Source: JACOTK01 sp038256565
Lineage (GTDB): Bacteria > Actinomycetota > Acidimicrobiia > Acidimicrobiales > CADCSY01
Length of the DNA stretch: 13,538 nucleotides
Direction: 5' to 3'
Assembly: GCA_038256565.1 (NCBI GenBank)
Contig: JBBSKG010000074.1
Coordinates: forward strand, 1-13,538
Of this stretch, positions 6,022 through 13,538 are shown in pieces. The stretch's first letter is position 1; each line of letters opens with the position of its first letter. The translations under genes were made by a program, and so were the position numbers. The notes beneath the pieces were generated by a model that was not told where the DNA came from, made no database searches, and saw only the letters and a list, made by a program, of their open reading frames with translations.

Positions 6022-6974
6022 TGACGATACGTTCGCCTGGACGAGTGGTGATTACGGGTGGAGCAGGTTTTCTTGGTTCTCATCTATGTGATGCGCTACT
6101 TGCCCGAGGTGATGATGTTGTTGTCATTGACAACTTGATCACAGGTTCTATCGACAACATCGAGCATTTGTTTGGCCACGACCGTTTTACTTTCGTGCGC
6201 CAAGACGTGAGCAACTACTTATGGGTGCCTGGAGGTGTTGATGCGGTCTTGCATTTTGCAAGCCCTGCTTCGCCTCATGACTATCTGGAGAAGCCCATTC
6301 AGACCCTCAAGGTGGGAAGTTTGGGAACTCACAACACGCTTGGCTTGGCGAAGGACAAGGGAGCGCGTTATCTGTTGGCCTCTACTAGCGAGGTTTACGG
6401 TGACCCTCAAGAACATCCGCAGACTGAGTCGTACTGGGGTCATGTAAACCCCGTTGGACCACGAGGCGTTTATGACGAGGCAAAGCGTTTCGCCGAGGCA
6501 ATGACCATGGCCTACCACCGTTACCACGGGGTCGATGTGCGTATTGTGCGAATCTTCAATACTTATGGGCCTCGCATGCGGCCAAACGATGGTCGAGTGG
6601 TTTCAACGTTGCTGAGCCAAGCGTTAGCGGGCAAACAGCTCACGATTTATGGAGACGGAAGCCAGACCAGAAGCTTTTGTTATGTGCAAGACGAGGTGCG
6701 TGGTCTAATCGCCCTGTTAGATGGCGACGAAATTGGCCCAGTTAATATCGGAAACCCTAATGAGTTTACGGTTCGCGAGTTGGCTGACATCGTCTTGAAG
6801 GTGACGGGGTCTTCCTCGGAGATTGTCTATGAGCCACTTCCTGTCGATGACCCGATGCAGCGCAAGCCCGACATCACTCTGGCCCGCAAGGCTCTTGGCT
6901 GGGAGCCGGAGATCATGCTTCCCGAGGGGCTAGCTCGTACAGCCGAGTGGCTGAGCAGCGTCTCGCATGGATGA
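6021..6974 (+). CDS. UDP-glucuronate decarboxylase (UDP-xylose synthase)
   Basis: Extended short-chain dehydrogenase predicted to convert UDP-glucuronate to UDP-xylose with a tightly bound NAD+, using the product of the gene before it. From the ATG at 6021 it has 317 residues, normal for the soluble bacterial and plant forms, with no membrane anchor. Landmarks: TGGAGFLGSHL near the start, DNLITG, the active-site ASTSEVYGDP, then YWGHVNPVGPRGVYDEAKR with the Tyr-X-X-X-Lys pair (YDEAK), and IFNTYGPRMRPNDGRVVS. The GHVNPVGPR stretch and DGRVV are characteristic of UXS rather than dTDP-glucose dehydratase or GalE. A GTG at 6018 is an alternative start one codon earlier. I prefer the ATG, whose A is the last base of the upstream TGA. 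It overlaps the following gene by eight bases, indicating one operon. Confidence 0.92.
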   Translation: MTIRSPGRVVITGGAGFLGSHLCDALLARGDDVVVIDNLITGSIDNIEHLFGHDRFTFVRQDVSNYLWVPGGVDAVLHFASPASPHDYLEKPIQTLKVGSLGTHNTLGLAKDKGARYLLASTSEVYGDPQEHPQTESYWGHVNPVGPRGVYDEAKRFAEAMTMAYHRYHGVDVRIVRIFNTYGPRMRPNDGRVVSTLLSQALAGKQLTIYGDGSQTRSFCYVQDEVRGLIALLDGDEIGPVNIGNPNEFTVRELADIVLKVTGSSSEIVYEPLPVDDPMQRKPDITLARKALGWEPEIMLPEGLARTAEWLSSVSHG

Positions 6975-7881
6975 AACGCACATGGATGAACGTCAGACTC
7001 CTGACCAGGTCATGAGTTCGCTTGACCTGGCGGCAGTAGTAATTAGCTACAACGTATCTGGGTTACTTATTGCTTGTATTGACAGTTTGCGATCTGACGG
7101 TGTTGAACACATTGTTGTTGTTGACAATGCATCAAGCGATGGTTCGGTCGAGGCCATTCGGACTCACGACCCGCTTGTTGAAGTCATTTCGCTTGATCGC
7201 AATCTTGGGTTCGCCGCTGCAGCTAATCGTGGCGTTGCCAAAACGACAACTCCATATGTAGCGGTTCTCAACCCTGACTTGTTGCTTGAGGCACCCGTGT
7301 GCAAGGTGCTTGTAGAAACGTTGGCTAGCGACCCCGGCTTGGGCTTGGTTGGGCCTCGTATTAGAACGCCAGATGGAGCGCTTTACCCTTCCGTTCGTAC
7401 ATTTCCAGATTTAATAGACGCAGCAGGGCATGCCTTCTTGTATTTTCTTTGGCCTACGAATCCATTCAGTAGGCGTTATCGCATGCTCGATTGGGACCAT
7501 GAACTTCCCGCCGATGTTGATTGGGTCGCTGGGACTTTCATGATGGCTAGACGCAGTGCTTGGGATGAGATTGGTGGGTTCGACGAAGATTTCTTCATGT
7601 ATCTAGAAGACGTCGATCTGTGTAGACGACTTCATGATGCTGGGTGGCGAGTTGGTTATGAGCCAGGGGCAAGTGTCATACATGTCATTGGTTGTTCAAC
7701 TGATCAGACCCCCTATCGAATGATCGCCATTCATCATGGTTCTCTTTGGCGTTATGCGCTGAAGACGACAGTTGGACCCAAACGCCTAGCCCTACCCCTG
7801 GTGGCTGTCGCCTTAGCGGTACGAGTCGTGTTGGCTTGGGCACAGCGAGCCGCACGCGGCCGCCCCCACGCCGCTGCTTAG
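6967..7881 (+). CDS. Family 2 glycosyltransferase, rhamnosyltransferase-like
   Basis: GT-A-fold inverting glycosyltransferase of 304 residues. Motifs: AAVVISYN (22-29), VVDNASSDGS (51-60), NLGFAAAANRG (79-89), the metal-binding NPD in AVLNPDLLL (102-104), a substrate loop VDWVAGTFMMARRSAW (184-199) and GGFDEDFFMYLEDVDLCRR (203-221) with the acidic catalytic pair. This resembles WbbL, which adds L-rhamnose to GlcNAc-pyrophosphoryl-decaprenol at the start of the linker of mycobacterial arabinogalactan. Given the UDP-xylose genes in the operon, xylose or glucuronate are also possible donors. The C-terminus (about 275-291) is hydrophobic and may touch the membrane. It overlaps the decarboxylase gene by eight bases; ATGGATGAA occurs twice in frame, at 6967 and 6982, so either may be the start. 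Confidence 0.87.
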   Translation: MDETHMDERQTPDQVMSSLDLAAVVISYNVSGLLIACIDSLRSDGVEHIVVVDNASSDGSVEAIRTHDPLVEVISLDRNLGFAAAANRGVAKTTTPYVAVLNPDLLLEAPVCKVLVETLASDPGLGLVGPRIRTPDGALYPSVRTFPDLIDAAGHAFLYFLWPTNPFSRRYRMLDWDHELPADVDWVAGTFMMARRSAWDEIGGFDEDFFMYLEDVDLCRRLHDAGWRVGYEPGASVIHVIGCSTDQTPYRMIAIHHGSLWRYALKTTVGPKRLALPLVAVALAVRVVLAWAQRAARGRPHAAA

Positions 7882-7963
7882 AGCCCGACAATAGGCGACG
7901 CTCCAATAAGCACAGTGCGGTATTTGGCAGGATGAGGGCCCCACTGGGCCGGTCACCTCGATC

Positions 7964-7970
7964 AGGAGGT
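7964..7970 (+). promoter_or_regulatory. Near-perfect ribosome binding site AGGAGGT
   Basis: AGGAGGT ends four bases before the ATG at 7975. It is the strongest Shine-Dalgarno match in the window, in contrast to the LCP and UDP-glucose dehydrogenase starts, which have none. It argues that the small ORF behind it is translated. A GGCCC-CACT-GGGCC hairpin (7937-7950) lies just upstream. Otherwise the 93 bases from 7882 show nothing clear. Confidence 0.65.
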
Positions 7971-7974
7971 AGCT

Positions 7975-8097
7975 ATGTCAGCGATGGAGCAGGAGTCCGT
8001 GATCGCCTACATCGCCGGTGTAACCGCCCAACCTGCGACGAACATGAGGCCGACGAATGCTGCAGCAGCGCTTGTTGTTGCAGTTGACGCTCTTTAG
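7975..8097 (+). CDS. Small ORF of 40 residues ahead of the RHS gene
   Basis: ATG to TAG with an excellent ribosome binding site. The product starts MSAMEQESVIAYIAGVTAQP and ends in an alanine- and valine-rich segment (AAAALVVAVDAL). It is not long or basic enough for a classical signal peptide, and the hydrophobic part is too short to be a confident membrane helix. I do not recognise it. It lies 93 bases after the glycosyltransferase and 74 bases before the RHS gene on the same strand. It could be a leader ORF controlling the RHS gene, a small accessory protein or a free-standing small protein. Composition is GC-rich like the RHS gene. Confidence 0.5.
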   Translation: MSAMEQESVIAYIAGVTAQPATNMRPTNAAAALVVAVDAL

Positions 8098-8171
8098 GCC
8101 CGCGATTTGACCGCTATGGGGGGTGGTGCCCTATGTTGCCGCAAGTTCGATTTCTGGCGCTCGGAGGCACC

Positions 8172-11100
8172 ATGCAATATCGTCTGGGGAAGTTGTCACT
8201 TCACATTGCCAAGAGAGCGGGTCATGTTGGGGTAACGGTTCTCTCCGTGACGCTCATAGCGCCCCTGTTGGCACCACTGCCGCTCGATGCTGCACTGGCC
8301 AAGCCCAAGGAGGTTCCACCTCTGGGCGTCGAGGGCAAGGCTCCCGAGCCGGTGCTCGAAAAGCCACAGGGCAGCTTTGCGGACCAGCCCCCCGGGACCA
8401 CTGGGGTCAAGACTGGTCCCGGCGCTCTAGACGCGAAGGACAAGGAAAAGGGGTCCGGGCGATTCGAACCCGACGGGGTAGCTGTCGAGGAGATGAGCAG
8501 CGAGACCAAGCGGGTGGTGCGCAACCGTGACGGTGCACTCAACGCTGTGGTTACCGCCGGGCCTGTTCGCTTGAAGGATGCGAGCGGCAAGTGGCGTCCA
8601 TTCGATCTCTCGCTCGCCCGAGGTGCCCGCGGTTTGTTGCGCACCCAGGTGTCGCCGGTCGAGGTGGGTTTTCGTGATGTGGTTGACCCAGCGGCCGCCA
8701 CGGCTGAGATCACACTGGGCGAGGGCAAGGTTCTCGGCCTCGACATTGGTGTGCTCGACAAGGGAGCCACCGCCGAGGTGGCTGAAACCAAATCGATCGA
8801 CGACCCGACCATGAAGGGCTACTCGCCCCAGGACAAGGCCAAGGTCGAGGCACTCACGGCGATGCCTACCAAGGAGCCTGGCAAACTCGACTTCGCCGCC
8901 CGAGCAGGTCTTGAGGTTTCCTTGAGCCCCACCCCCAACGGCGTGAAGAGCACCTACACCCTCGACACACCAACAGTGGTTGGCCAAGCAGGTGCTGGTG
9001 AGCTGGTGGAGCGCCTCACCTTGCCCGTTGGCTGGAGCGCCCGCCAGGGTGAGGGGTTGATCGAGATTCTCGACGGCTCCGGTGAGTCCCAGGCCAATTG
9101 GCGTGGTGGGCCGGTGAGCGATGCAGCGAAGTCTTCGGGGTTATCGAGTGCTTCGATGCAGCTCCTCGGCCAGGAGGGACAAGTGGCGAGTGCTCGTGTG
9201 GTGCTCGACGCAGCATGGATTACCGACCCCGCTCGAGTTCTTCCCATCATCATCGACCCTGCCGTGGAGCGCTCTGCCAACGCCTCTGGTGCCGGGGCCA
9301 TGATGATCAACTCCACCAGCAATGCCTCCAGCTGGGGTGACCCCGAGATGTATGTCGGGTGGAACCCGAACAACAACACCTTGTATCGCTCGTTGGTGAC
9401 ATTCGATCTCGCGGGCCTTGAAGGCTACGACCTCAACCGGGCAGACCTTCACCTGTGGCACTACGGGGCAACCGTGTGCAGCGACGATCGCGTCACGCTT
9501 GCCCGGCGCAACACCAGCAATTGGGACCCGAACACCGTCTGGCCCGGTCCCTCGACGACTGACGCTGGTATCTCGGGTAATCCCTACACCAACTGTGACC
9601 CTCAGAATGGAGAGATCGTCGCCACCGACGTCACCGCCATCACATCTGGGTGGTTGCAGACTGGACTAAATTACGGCTTGACGCTCGCCGCGGCGGTTGA
9701 GAACGACCATTCCTATTGGAAGCGATTCACATCTGGGAACTCCTGGGTGCCTCCGAGGCTGTATCTCTCGCTCGGCCATTGTCCCACGATGGCCAATCCC
9801 GCCTGGCCGGCATCGGGGTCGGTTGCCGCCTCCACAACGCCGGCCCTGGCGGTCCATCCCTCATCAGATCCCGACGGCGAGACCGTCTATTACTACTTCC
9901 GCATCTCGACGGGACCTGACGCCGAGAGCGGCCAGGTCGTGAACTCTGGATGGTTGGCAGGTCAGAACATCTTCGGCGTGCCCCAGGGCAGCTTGGAGAA
10001 CGGCGTGACTTATTACTGGCACGTTTACACCTCGGATCAGAAACCCAGACCTGCCGGCATGACCGATGAGCAGTACGCTCAACATCTATTTAACAATCCG
10101 GTGTTCACCACGAATCCGAACTGGGTGTGGTCGATCAAGATCGACATGCGCCTCGGAACTAATCAACCAAGTCCGATGGACAGCTTCGGGCCTGGTGCGG
10201 TGAACCTCGCAACGGGCAACTTCACCACATCGCTCAAGACCAAGTCGATGCCAACCGTCGGTGGTGACGTGGGTCTCACGATGACCTACAACTCCAAGGC
10301 CCCCGCTAACACCGGGCTGATGGGCACGTACTATCCCGATGAGAACCAAAACGCAGTCTTCGATGAGCCTCAGGCGTTGCGCCGTCTCGACGCCAGGCCC
10401 TACTTCGACTGGGGATTGGACCGACCCTCGCTCGCCGTCAACACCGACAACTTCATGGTCCGCTGGAATGGTTTCATCACCATGCCCACCTCGGGCTCAT
10501 GGTCGCTTGGCACCATCAGCGATGACGGGGTGCGCATCTTCATCGACAACGCCCCCGATAGTTCTCCCTTCTTGTCCTCTTGGCAAGACCAGGGGGCCGG
10601 TCCCTTGTTGTCGAGCGGGACCTCCACCTTCAACGCGGGCGAGGCGCGACCCATTCGCATGGAGTACTACGAGCGTGGTGGCTATGCCTCCGTGCAGCTA
10701 TGGGCTATCAGGCGCAACCCCGACCAGAGCGTTGCTGAGCAGTATCCGGTTCCGGGATCATGGTTGAGCCCGGGATCAATGGCGATGCCTCAGGGTTGGT
10801 CCATGTCGGCTGATCTTGACGGCCAGGTGGGCTATGTATCGCTGCGCGAGACCACCACAGCGGTGATCTTGCAGGGCGTAGGCGGGGACACCCATGAGTA
10901 CAAGCGAACGGCCTCTGGTTTCACGCCTCCCCTCGGCGAGGACGCGGTGTTGTCGATCGATCCCGAGCACTACACCCTCCAGGACTCTGACGGAAGCATC
11001 TACCTGTTCGCCAGAAACGGCGGCCACCTGTTATCGGCGACCTCGACGATCGATGATCGCAAACCCGCTGCGCCGGTCTATACCTGGAGCGGTTCTACCC

Positions 11101-13538
11101 CCAGGCTTTCGCGCATGACCGACCCGGTCTCGGGGCGTTCCATCGAGTTGTTCTACGGCGGCCAGAGCCAGTGCCCGGGCGCAAACAACGTGCCAGCTTC
11201 CATGTTGTGTCGCATCACCTATTGGGATGGGACCGAGACCAACCTCTTGTATGCCTCGGGCTTCTTGGTACGCATGGTCAACCCGGGGAACCTCGTCACC
11301 GATCTCGGCTGGAACGCCGGGCGCCTCGAAGCAATTCGCGATCCTTACTCCTATGACCTCTTGACGGCAGGTGTGGTCCCAGCCAACCACAACACCGAGA
11401 CCCATATTCTCTATGACTCACAGCTTCGTGCCGACCATATGTTCGCCCCTACTCCTGGAACAGGCGCGGGGTCATCTCCGCTTCCTGCTGAGGACCGCTA
11501 CTACACCTATGCCAACGGCTACAGCGATGTCGTCAGTGTGGGACTCCCCAATCCCAGCGGTTTCACCCGTCGGGCCCATTACGACGCAGCGATGCGCAGT
11601 ATCACCGAGTTTGATGCAACACTGAGGGCTACCGGCACCACCTGGAACAACAAGGACCAGGTGGTTGCGAGCATTGATCAACGGGGGATGAAGTCCAGCA
11701 CCTTTTATGACCATGCCGATCGTCCGGTCGAATCCTACGGACCAGCCCCCGCCTCCTATTACGGTGGCGACAACCGTCCCAACAACGCGGGCCCGGTTCC
11801 CTATGGGACCACGCGCTATGACGAGGGATTGACCGGACTCGCCGCTGCCTACTGGGCGGTAGGGGCAATTGTGGGCCCACCTAAGATGCACGGCGCAGAG
11901 GCGGGAGCACCCCATGGGGTCTATGACCTGAACTGGGGCGCAGGTGGACCCGCTGGTCTTGGGGTTACCGACAACTGGGGTATGCGCCTCACCGGTGAGG
12001 TCACGATTCCAAGTGCCGGCAACTACGAGATGCAGATGTACTCAGACTCCGCGGTGCGCTTGTGGGTCGATGACGTTCTCATCAGCGACGGCTGGGGAGA
12101 TCCACAAGGAGGGCTGCGCCAAGCCTCGTTGGGCTATTTCAACAACACTGTCGCGGGCTCACGCCATCGCATCCGCATCGACTTCGTCGATGTCGGCGGC
12201 AATGCCCACATGTACATGATGTGGAAAGCCCCTGGACAGCCAGCTGAAGTCGTTCCCAACAGCCTATTGAGCCCTCGCCTGGGCCTGGTGACCAGCTCGA
12301 CCTCTCCCGAGGGCAGGGTTTCAAAGACGAACTATCAATACCCCTATCTCGGTCTCGCCACCCAACAGATCGCCGATCATGGTGGTTTGGGACTGACCAC
12401 CATGACGGGATATGAGGCCCCAGGCGTCGGTTTCTTGCGACGCACCTCGCGTACGCTGCCTGCGGGCAACTCCTGGAGCTATGCCTATTACGGAAACACC
12501 GAGTCTCGGGCCAACCCTTGTGTTTCGGGCTCGCCGAGCGTCTCACAGGCCGGGTTCTTGAAATCCTCGACCGCTCCAGACCCAGATGGCTCAGGTTCAC
12601 AAAGCCCTCGAATCACCGAGCAGGTCTATGACAACTCAGGACGAGTCGTTGCCTCGCGTGTCAATACCGAGTCATGGTCTTGTGTTACCTATGACTCTCG
12701 GGGACGCACACTGACCCGGACCATTCCGGCCTTTGGTGGATCACCGACACGCACAACCACCAACACCTACAGCGTGGGCGGTAATCCTGCGGTGAGTACT
12801 GTCTCTGATGCCACTGGCACCATCTCGACGGGTCTCGACTGGATTGGTCGTGCCATCTCCTATACCGATGTGTGGAACAAGACCACCACCTCCACCTATG
12901 ACCAACCGGGACGACTCATCTCCACTTCGGGTCCCAAGGGCGTCGAGACATTCACCTACGACCCCGCAGGTCGCCCCACAGGCCAAAGCCTCGACGGGCT
13001 GGCGATGGCCACCGCCACCTATGACAACTCAGGCCAACTCGTAGGCGTTGTCCATCCGTCGGGAACCCCCGCCGAGGGGGACAACTCCACGGGCGTCTTC
13101 GCCTACGACGCCTACGGACGCCACAGCGCCACCACCTGGAAGCAAACCGACAAGGAGACCACGAGCAGCGGCTCCGTCTCCACCGAGACGACCCCGTGGA
13201 CCACGAGCGACGCCGTCACCTACGACATCGCCTCGGGACGGGTGGTGGACCAGGTCATCGATGGTGTCGATGCGTTCAATGGCAACAACTTCACCTATGA
13301 TGGGGTGGGAAGACTGACCAACGCGAAGGTCGCCGGTCATGACCTGAGCTATCAGTATTCATCGAGTGGTGGATGTGGGACCCTGGCCACCGCAGGGGCC
13401 AACACCAATAGAACCGCCACCATCGACAACGGGGTGACGAAGACCAACTGCTATGACAATGCGGACCGCTTGATGTCCAATCCGTCTGATCCCACCATTG
13501 GCACCGTCACCTACGACAGCCATGGCAACACCACCGAA
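8172..13538 (+). CDS. Giant secreted RHS/YD-repeat protein with DNRLRE and two PA14 domains (3' end outside window)
   Basis: One frame is open for 1,789 codons to the window edge. I translated it without meeting a stop. The ATG at 8172 follows GGAGG at 8163-8167; an in-frame ATG at 8133 is a weaker alternative. Residues 1-43 form a signal peptide: basic start, hydrophobic VGVTVLSVTLIAPLLAPL, cleavage after ALA. Then: an N-terminal region (about 80-360) of the kind found before DNRLRE domains (LKDASGKWRPFDLSLA); DNRLRE (about 365-536); a fibronectin-III-like module (about 540-625) with TYYWHVYTSD; an RHS opening (GPGAVNLATGNF, about 672); PA14 domain 1 (about 714-845, opening GLMGTYYPD); an RHS stretch; PA14 domain 2 (about 1218-1353); and YD repeats from about 1485 onwards (VTYDSRGR, STYDQPGR, FTYDPAGR, FAYDAYGR, FTYDGVGRL and others). 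It is likely exported and forms an RHS shell or a surface carbohydrate-binding fibre. A toxin C-terminus and immunity gene may follow but cannot be seen, so the function is open. Confidence 0.92.
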   Translation, partial: MQYRLGKLSLHIAKRAGHVGVTVLSVTLIAPLLAPLPLDAALAKPKEVPPLGVEGKAPEPVLEKPQGSFADQPPGTTGVKTGPGALDAKDKEKGSGRFEPDGVAVEEMSSETKRVVRNRDGALNAVVTAGPVRLKDASGKWRPFDLSLARGARGLLRTQVSPVEVGFRDVVDPAAATAEITLGEGKVLGLDIGVLDKGATAEVAETKSIDDPTMKGYSPQDKAKVEALTAMPTKEPGKLDFAARAGLEVSLSPTPNGVKSTYTLDTPTVVGQAGAGELVERLTLPVGWSARQGEGLIEILDGSGESQANWRGGPVSDAAKSSGLSSASMQLLGQEGQVASARVVLDAAWITDPARVLPIIIDPAVERSANASGAGAMMINSTSNASSWGDPEMYVGWNPNNNTLYRSLVTFDLAGLEGYDLNRADLHLWHYGATVCSDDRVTLARRNTSNWDPNTVWPGPSTTDAGISGNPYTNCDPQNGEIVATDVTAITSGWLQTGLNYGLTLAAAVENDHSYWKRFTSGNSWVPPRLYLSLGHCPTMANPAWPASGSVAASTTPALAVHPSSDPDGETVYYYFRISTGPDAESGQVVNSGWLAGQNIFGVPQGSLENGVTYYWHVYTSDQKPRPAGMTDEQYAQHLFNNPVFTTNPNWVWSIKIDMRLGTNQPSPMDSFGPGAVNLATGNFTTSLKTKSMPTVGGDVGLTMTYNSKAPANTGLMGTYYPDENQNAVFDEPQALRRLDARPYFDWGLDRPSLAVNTDNFMVRWNGFITMPTSGSWSLGTISDDGVRIFIDNAPDSSPFLSSWQDQGAGPLLSSGTSTFNAGEARPIRMEYYERGGYASVQLWAIRRNPDQSVAEQYPVPGSWLSPGSMAMPQGWSMSADLDGQVGYVSLRETTTAVILQGVGGDTHEYKRTASGFTPPLGEDAVLSIDPEHYTLQDSDGSIYLFARNGGHLLSATSTIDDRKPAAPVYTWSGSTPRLSRMTDPVSGRSIELFYGGQSQCPGANNVPASMLCRITYWDGTETNLLYASGFLVRMVNPGNLVTDLGWNAGRLEAIRDPYSYDLLTAGVVPANHNTETHILYDSQLRADHMFAPTPGTGAGSSPLPAEDRYYTYANGYSDVVSVGLPNPSGFTRRAHYDAAMRSITEFDATLRATGTTWNNKDQVVASIDQRGMKSSTFYDHADRPVESYGPAPASYYGGDNRPNNAGPVPYGTTRYDEGLTGLAAAYWAVGAIVGPPKMHGAEAGAPHGVYDLNWGAGGPAGLGVTDNWGMRLTGEVTIPSAGNYEMQMYSDSAVRLWVDDVLISDGWGDPQGGLRQASLGYFNNTVAGSRHRIRIDFVDVGGNAHMYMMWKAPGQPAEVVPNSLLSPRLGLVTSSTSPEGRVSKTNYQYPYLGLATQQIADHGGLGLTTMTGYEAPGVGFLRRTSRTLPAGNSWSYAYYGNTESRANPCVSGSPSVSQAGFLKSSTAPDPDGSGSQSPRITEQVYDNSGRVVASRVNTESWSCVTYDSRGRTLTRTIPAFGGSPTRTTTNTYSVGGNPAVSTVSDATGTISTGLDWIGRAISYTDVWNKTTTSTYDQPGRLISTSGPKGVETFTYDPAGRPTGQSLDGLAMATATYDNSGQLVGVVHPSGTPAEGDNSTGVFAYDAYGRHSATTWKQTDKETTSSGSVSTETTPWTTSDAVTYDIASGRVVDQVIDGVDAFNGNNFTYDGVGRLTNAKVAGHDLSYQYSSSGGCGTLATAGANTNRTATIDNGVTKTNCYDNADRLMSNPSDPTIGTVTYDSHGNTTE

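Noticed and set aside
7921..7960. TTGGCA at 7924-7929 as the -35 of a promoter for the small ORF
   Set aside because: The position 17 bases downstream is GC-rich with no -10-like hexamer.
8133..8171. RHS protein start at the ATG at 8133
   Set aside because: It is in frame with a G-rich upstream stretch, but the ATG at 8172 has GGAGG at proper distance and gives a better basic start to the signal peptide. It remains possible.
8222..8987. Minus-strand ORFs of 196 and 186 codons inside the RHS gene
   Set aside because: They are antisense shadows of the GC-rich RHS frame, with Ser/Thr/Arg-rich meaningless composition. The plus-strand frame has clear domains.
8172..13538. Calling the RHS protein a polymorphic toxin
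   Set aside because: The core boundary, C-terminal domain and immunity gene are outside the window; RHS/YD proteins can also be adhesins.

Overview
The window looks like chromosomal DNA from a moderately GC-rich Gram-positive bacterium, most likely an actinomycete (Actinomycetota, perhaps Acidimicrobiia; this is inference from gene families, not a marker gene). Support comes from a LytR-CpsA-Psr (LCP) wall-polymer ligase with a LytR_C tail, a WbbL-like rhamnosyltransferase, a short stand-alone PabB, mixed ATG/GTG starts with several genes lacking a Shine-Dalgarno site, and a giant secreted DNRLRE/PA14/RHS protein of a type common in actinobacteria.

Layout: (1) 1-762, 3' part of a Fic-domain gene cut by the window edge, followed by a doubtful 56-codon ORF. 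(2) 906-2897, two folate genes on the minus strand, pabB then pabC, which make p-aminobenzoate from chorismate. (3) 3067-4560, an LCP ligase on the plus strand, diverging from pabB. (4) 4738-7881, a tightly overlapping plus-strand operon: UDP-glucose 6-dehydrogenase, UDP-glucuronate decarboxylase and a family-2 glycosyltransferase. The first two enzymes convert UDP-glucose to UDP-glucuronate and UDP-xylose. The glycosyltransferase probably adds a sugar to a lipid-linked glycan, and the LCP protein next door could attach the finished polymer to peptidoglycan. (5) 7975-8097, a 40-codon ORF behind an excellent ribosome binding site. (6) 8172-13538, a secreted RHS-type protein open for 1,789 codons to the window edge, with a signal peptide, a DNRLRE domain, two PA14 domains and a run of YD repeats. 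Its C-terminus, where any toxin or variable tip would lie, is not in the window.

The feature least explained by the genes is a dispersed palindromic element, about 80 bp (up to about 100 bp with outer arms), present three times in under 3 kb: 1809-1886, 2905-3006 and 4634-4716. The copies share terminal inverted repeats and a GGCCGRAGGCC core, lie in both orientations and fill the intergenic spaces around pabB, the LCP gene and the UDP-glucose dehydrogenase gene. Changes in one arm are matched in the other arm in the most diverged copy. One copy supplies the pabB stop codon and another sits directly on the pabB 5' end. I know of no named family that matches it.

Base composition is mosaic. 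The Fic gene and the RHS gene are clearly more GC-rich, with G/C-ending codons, than the roughly 50% GC block between them.
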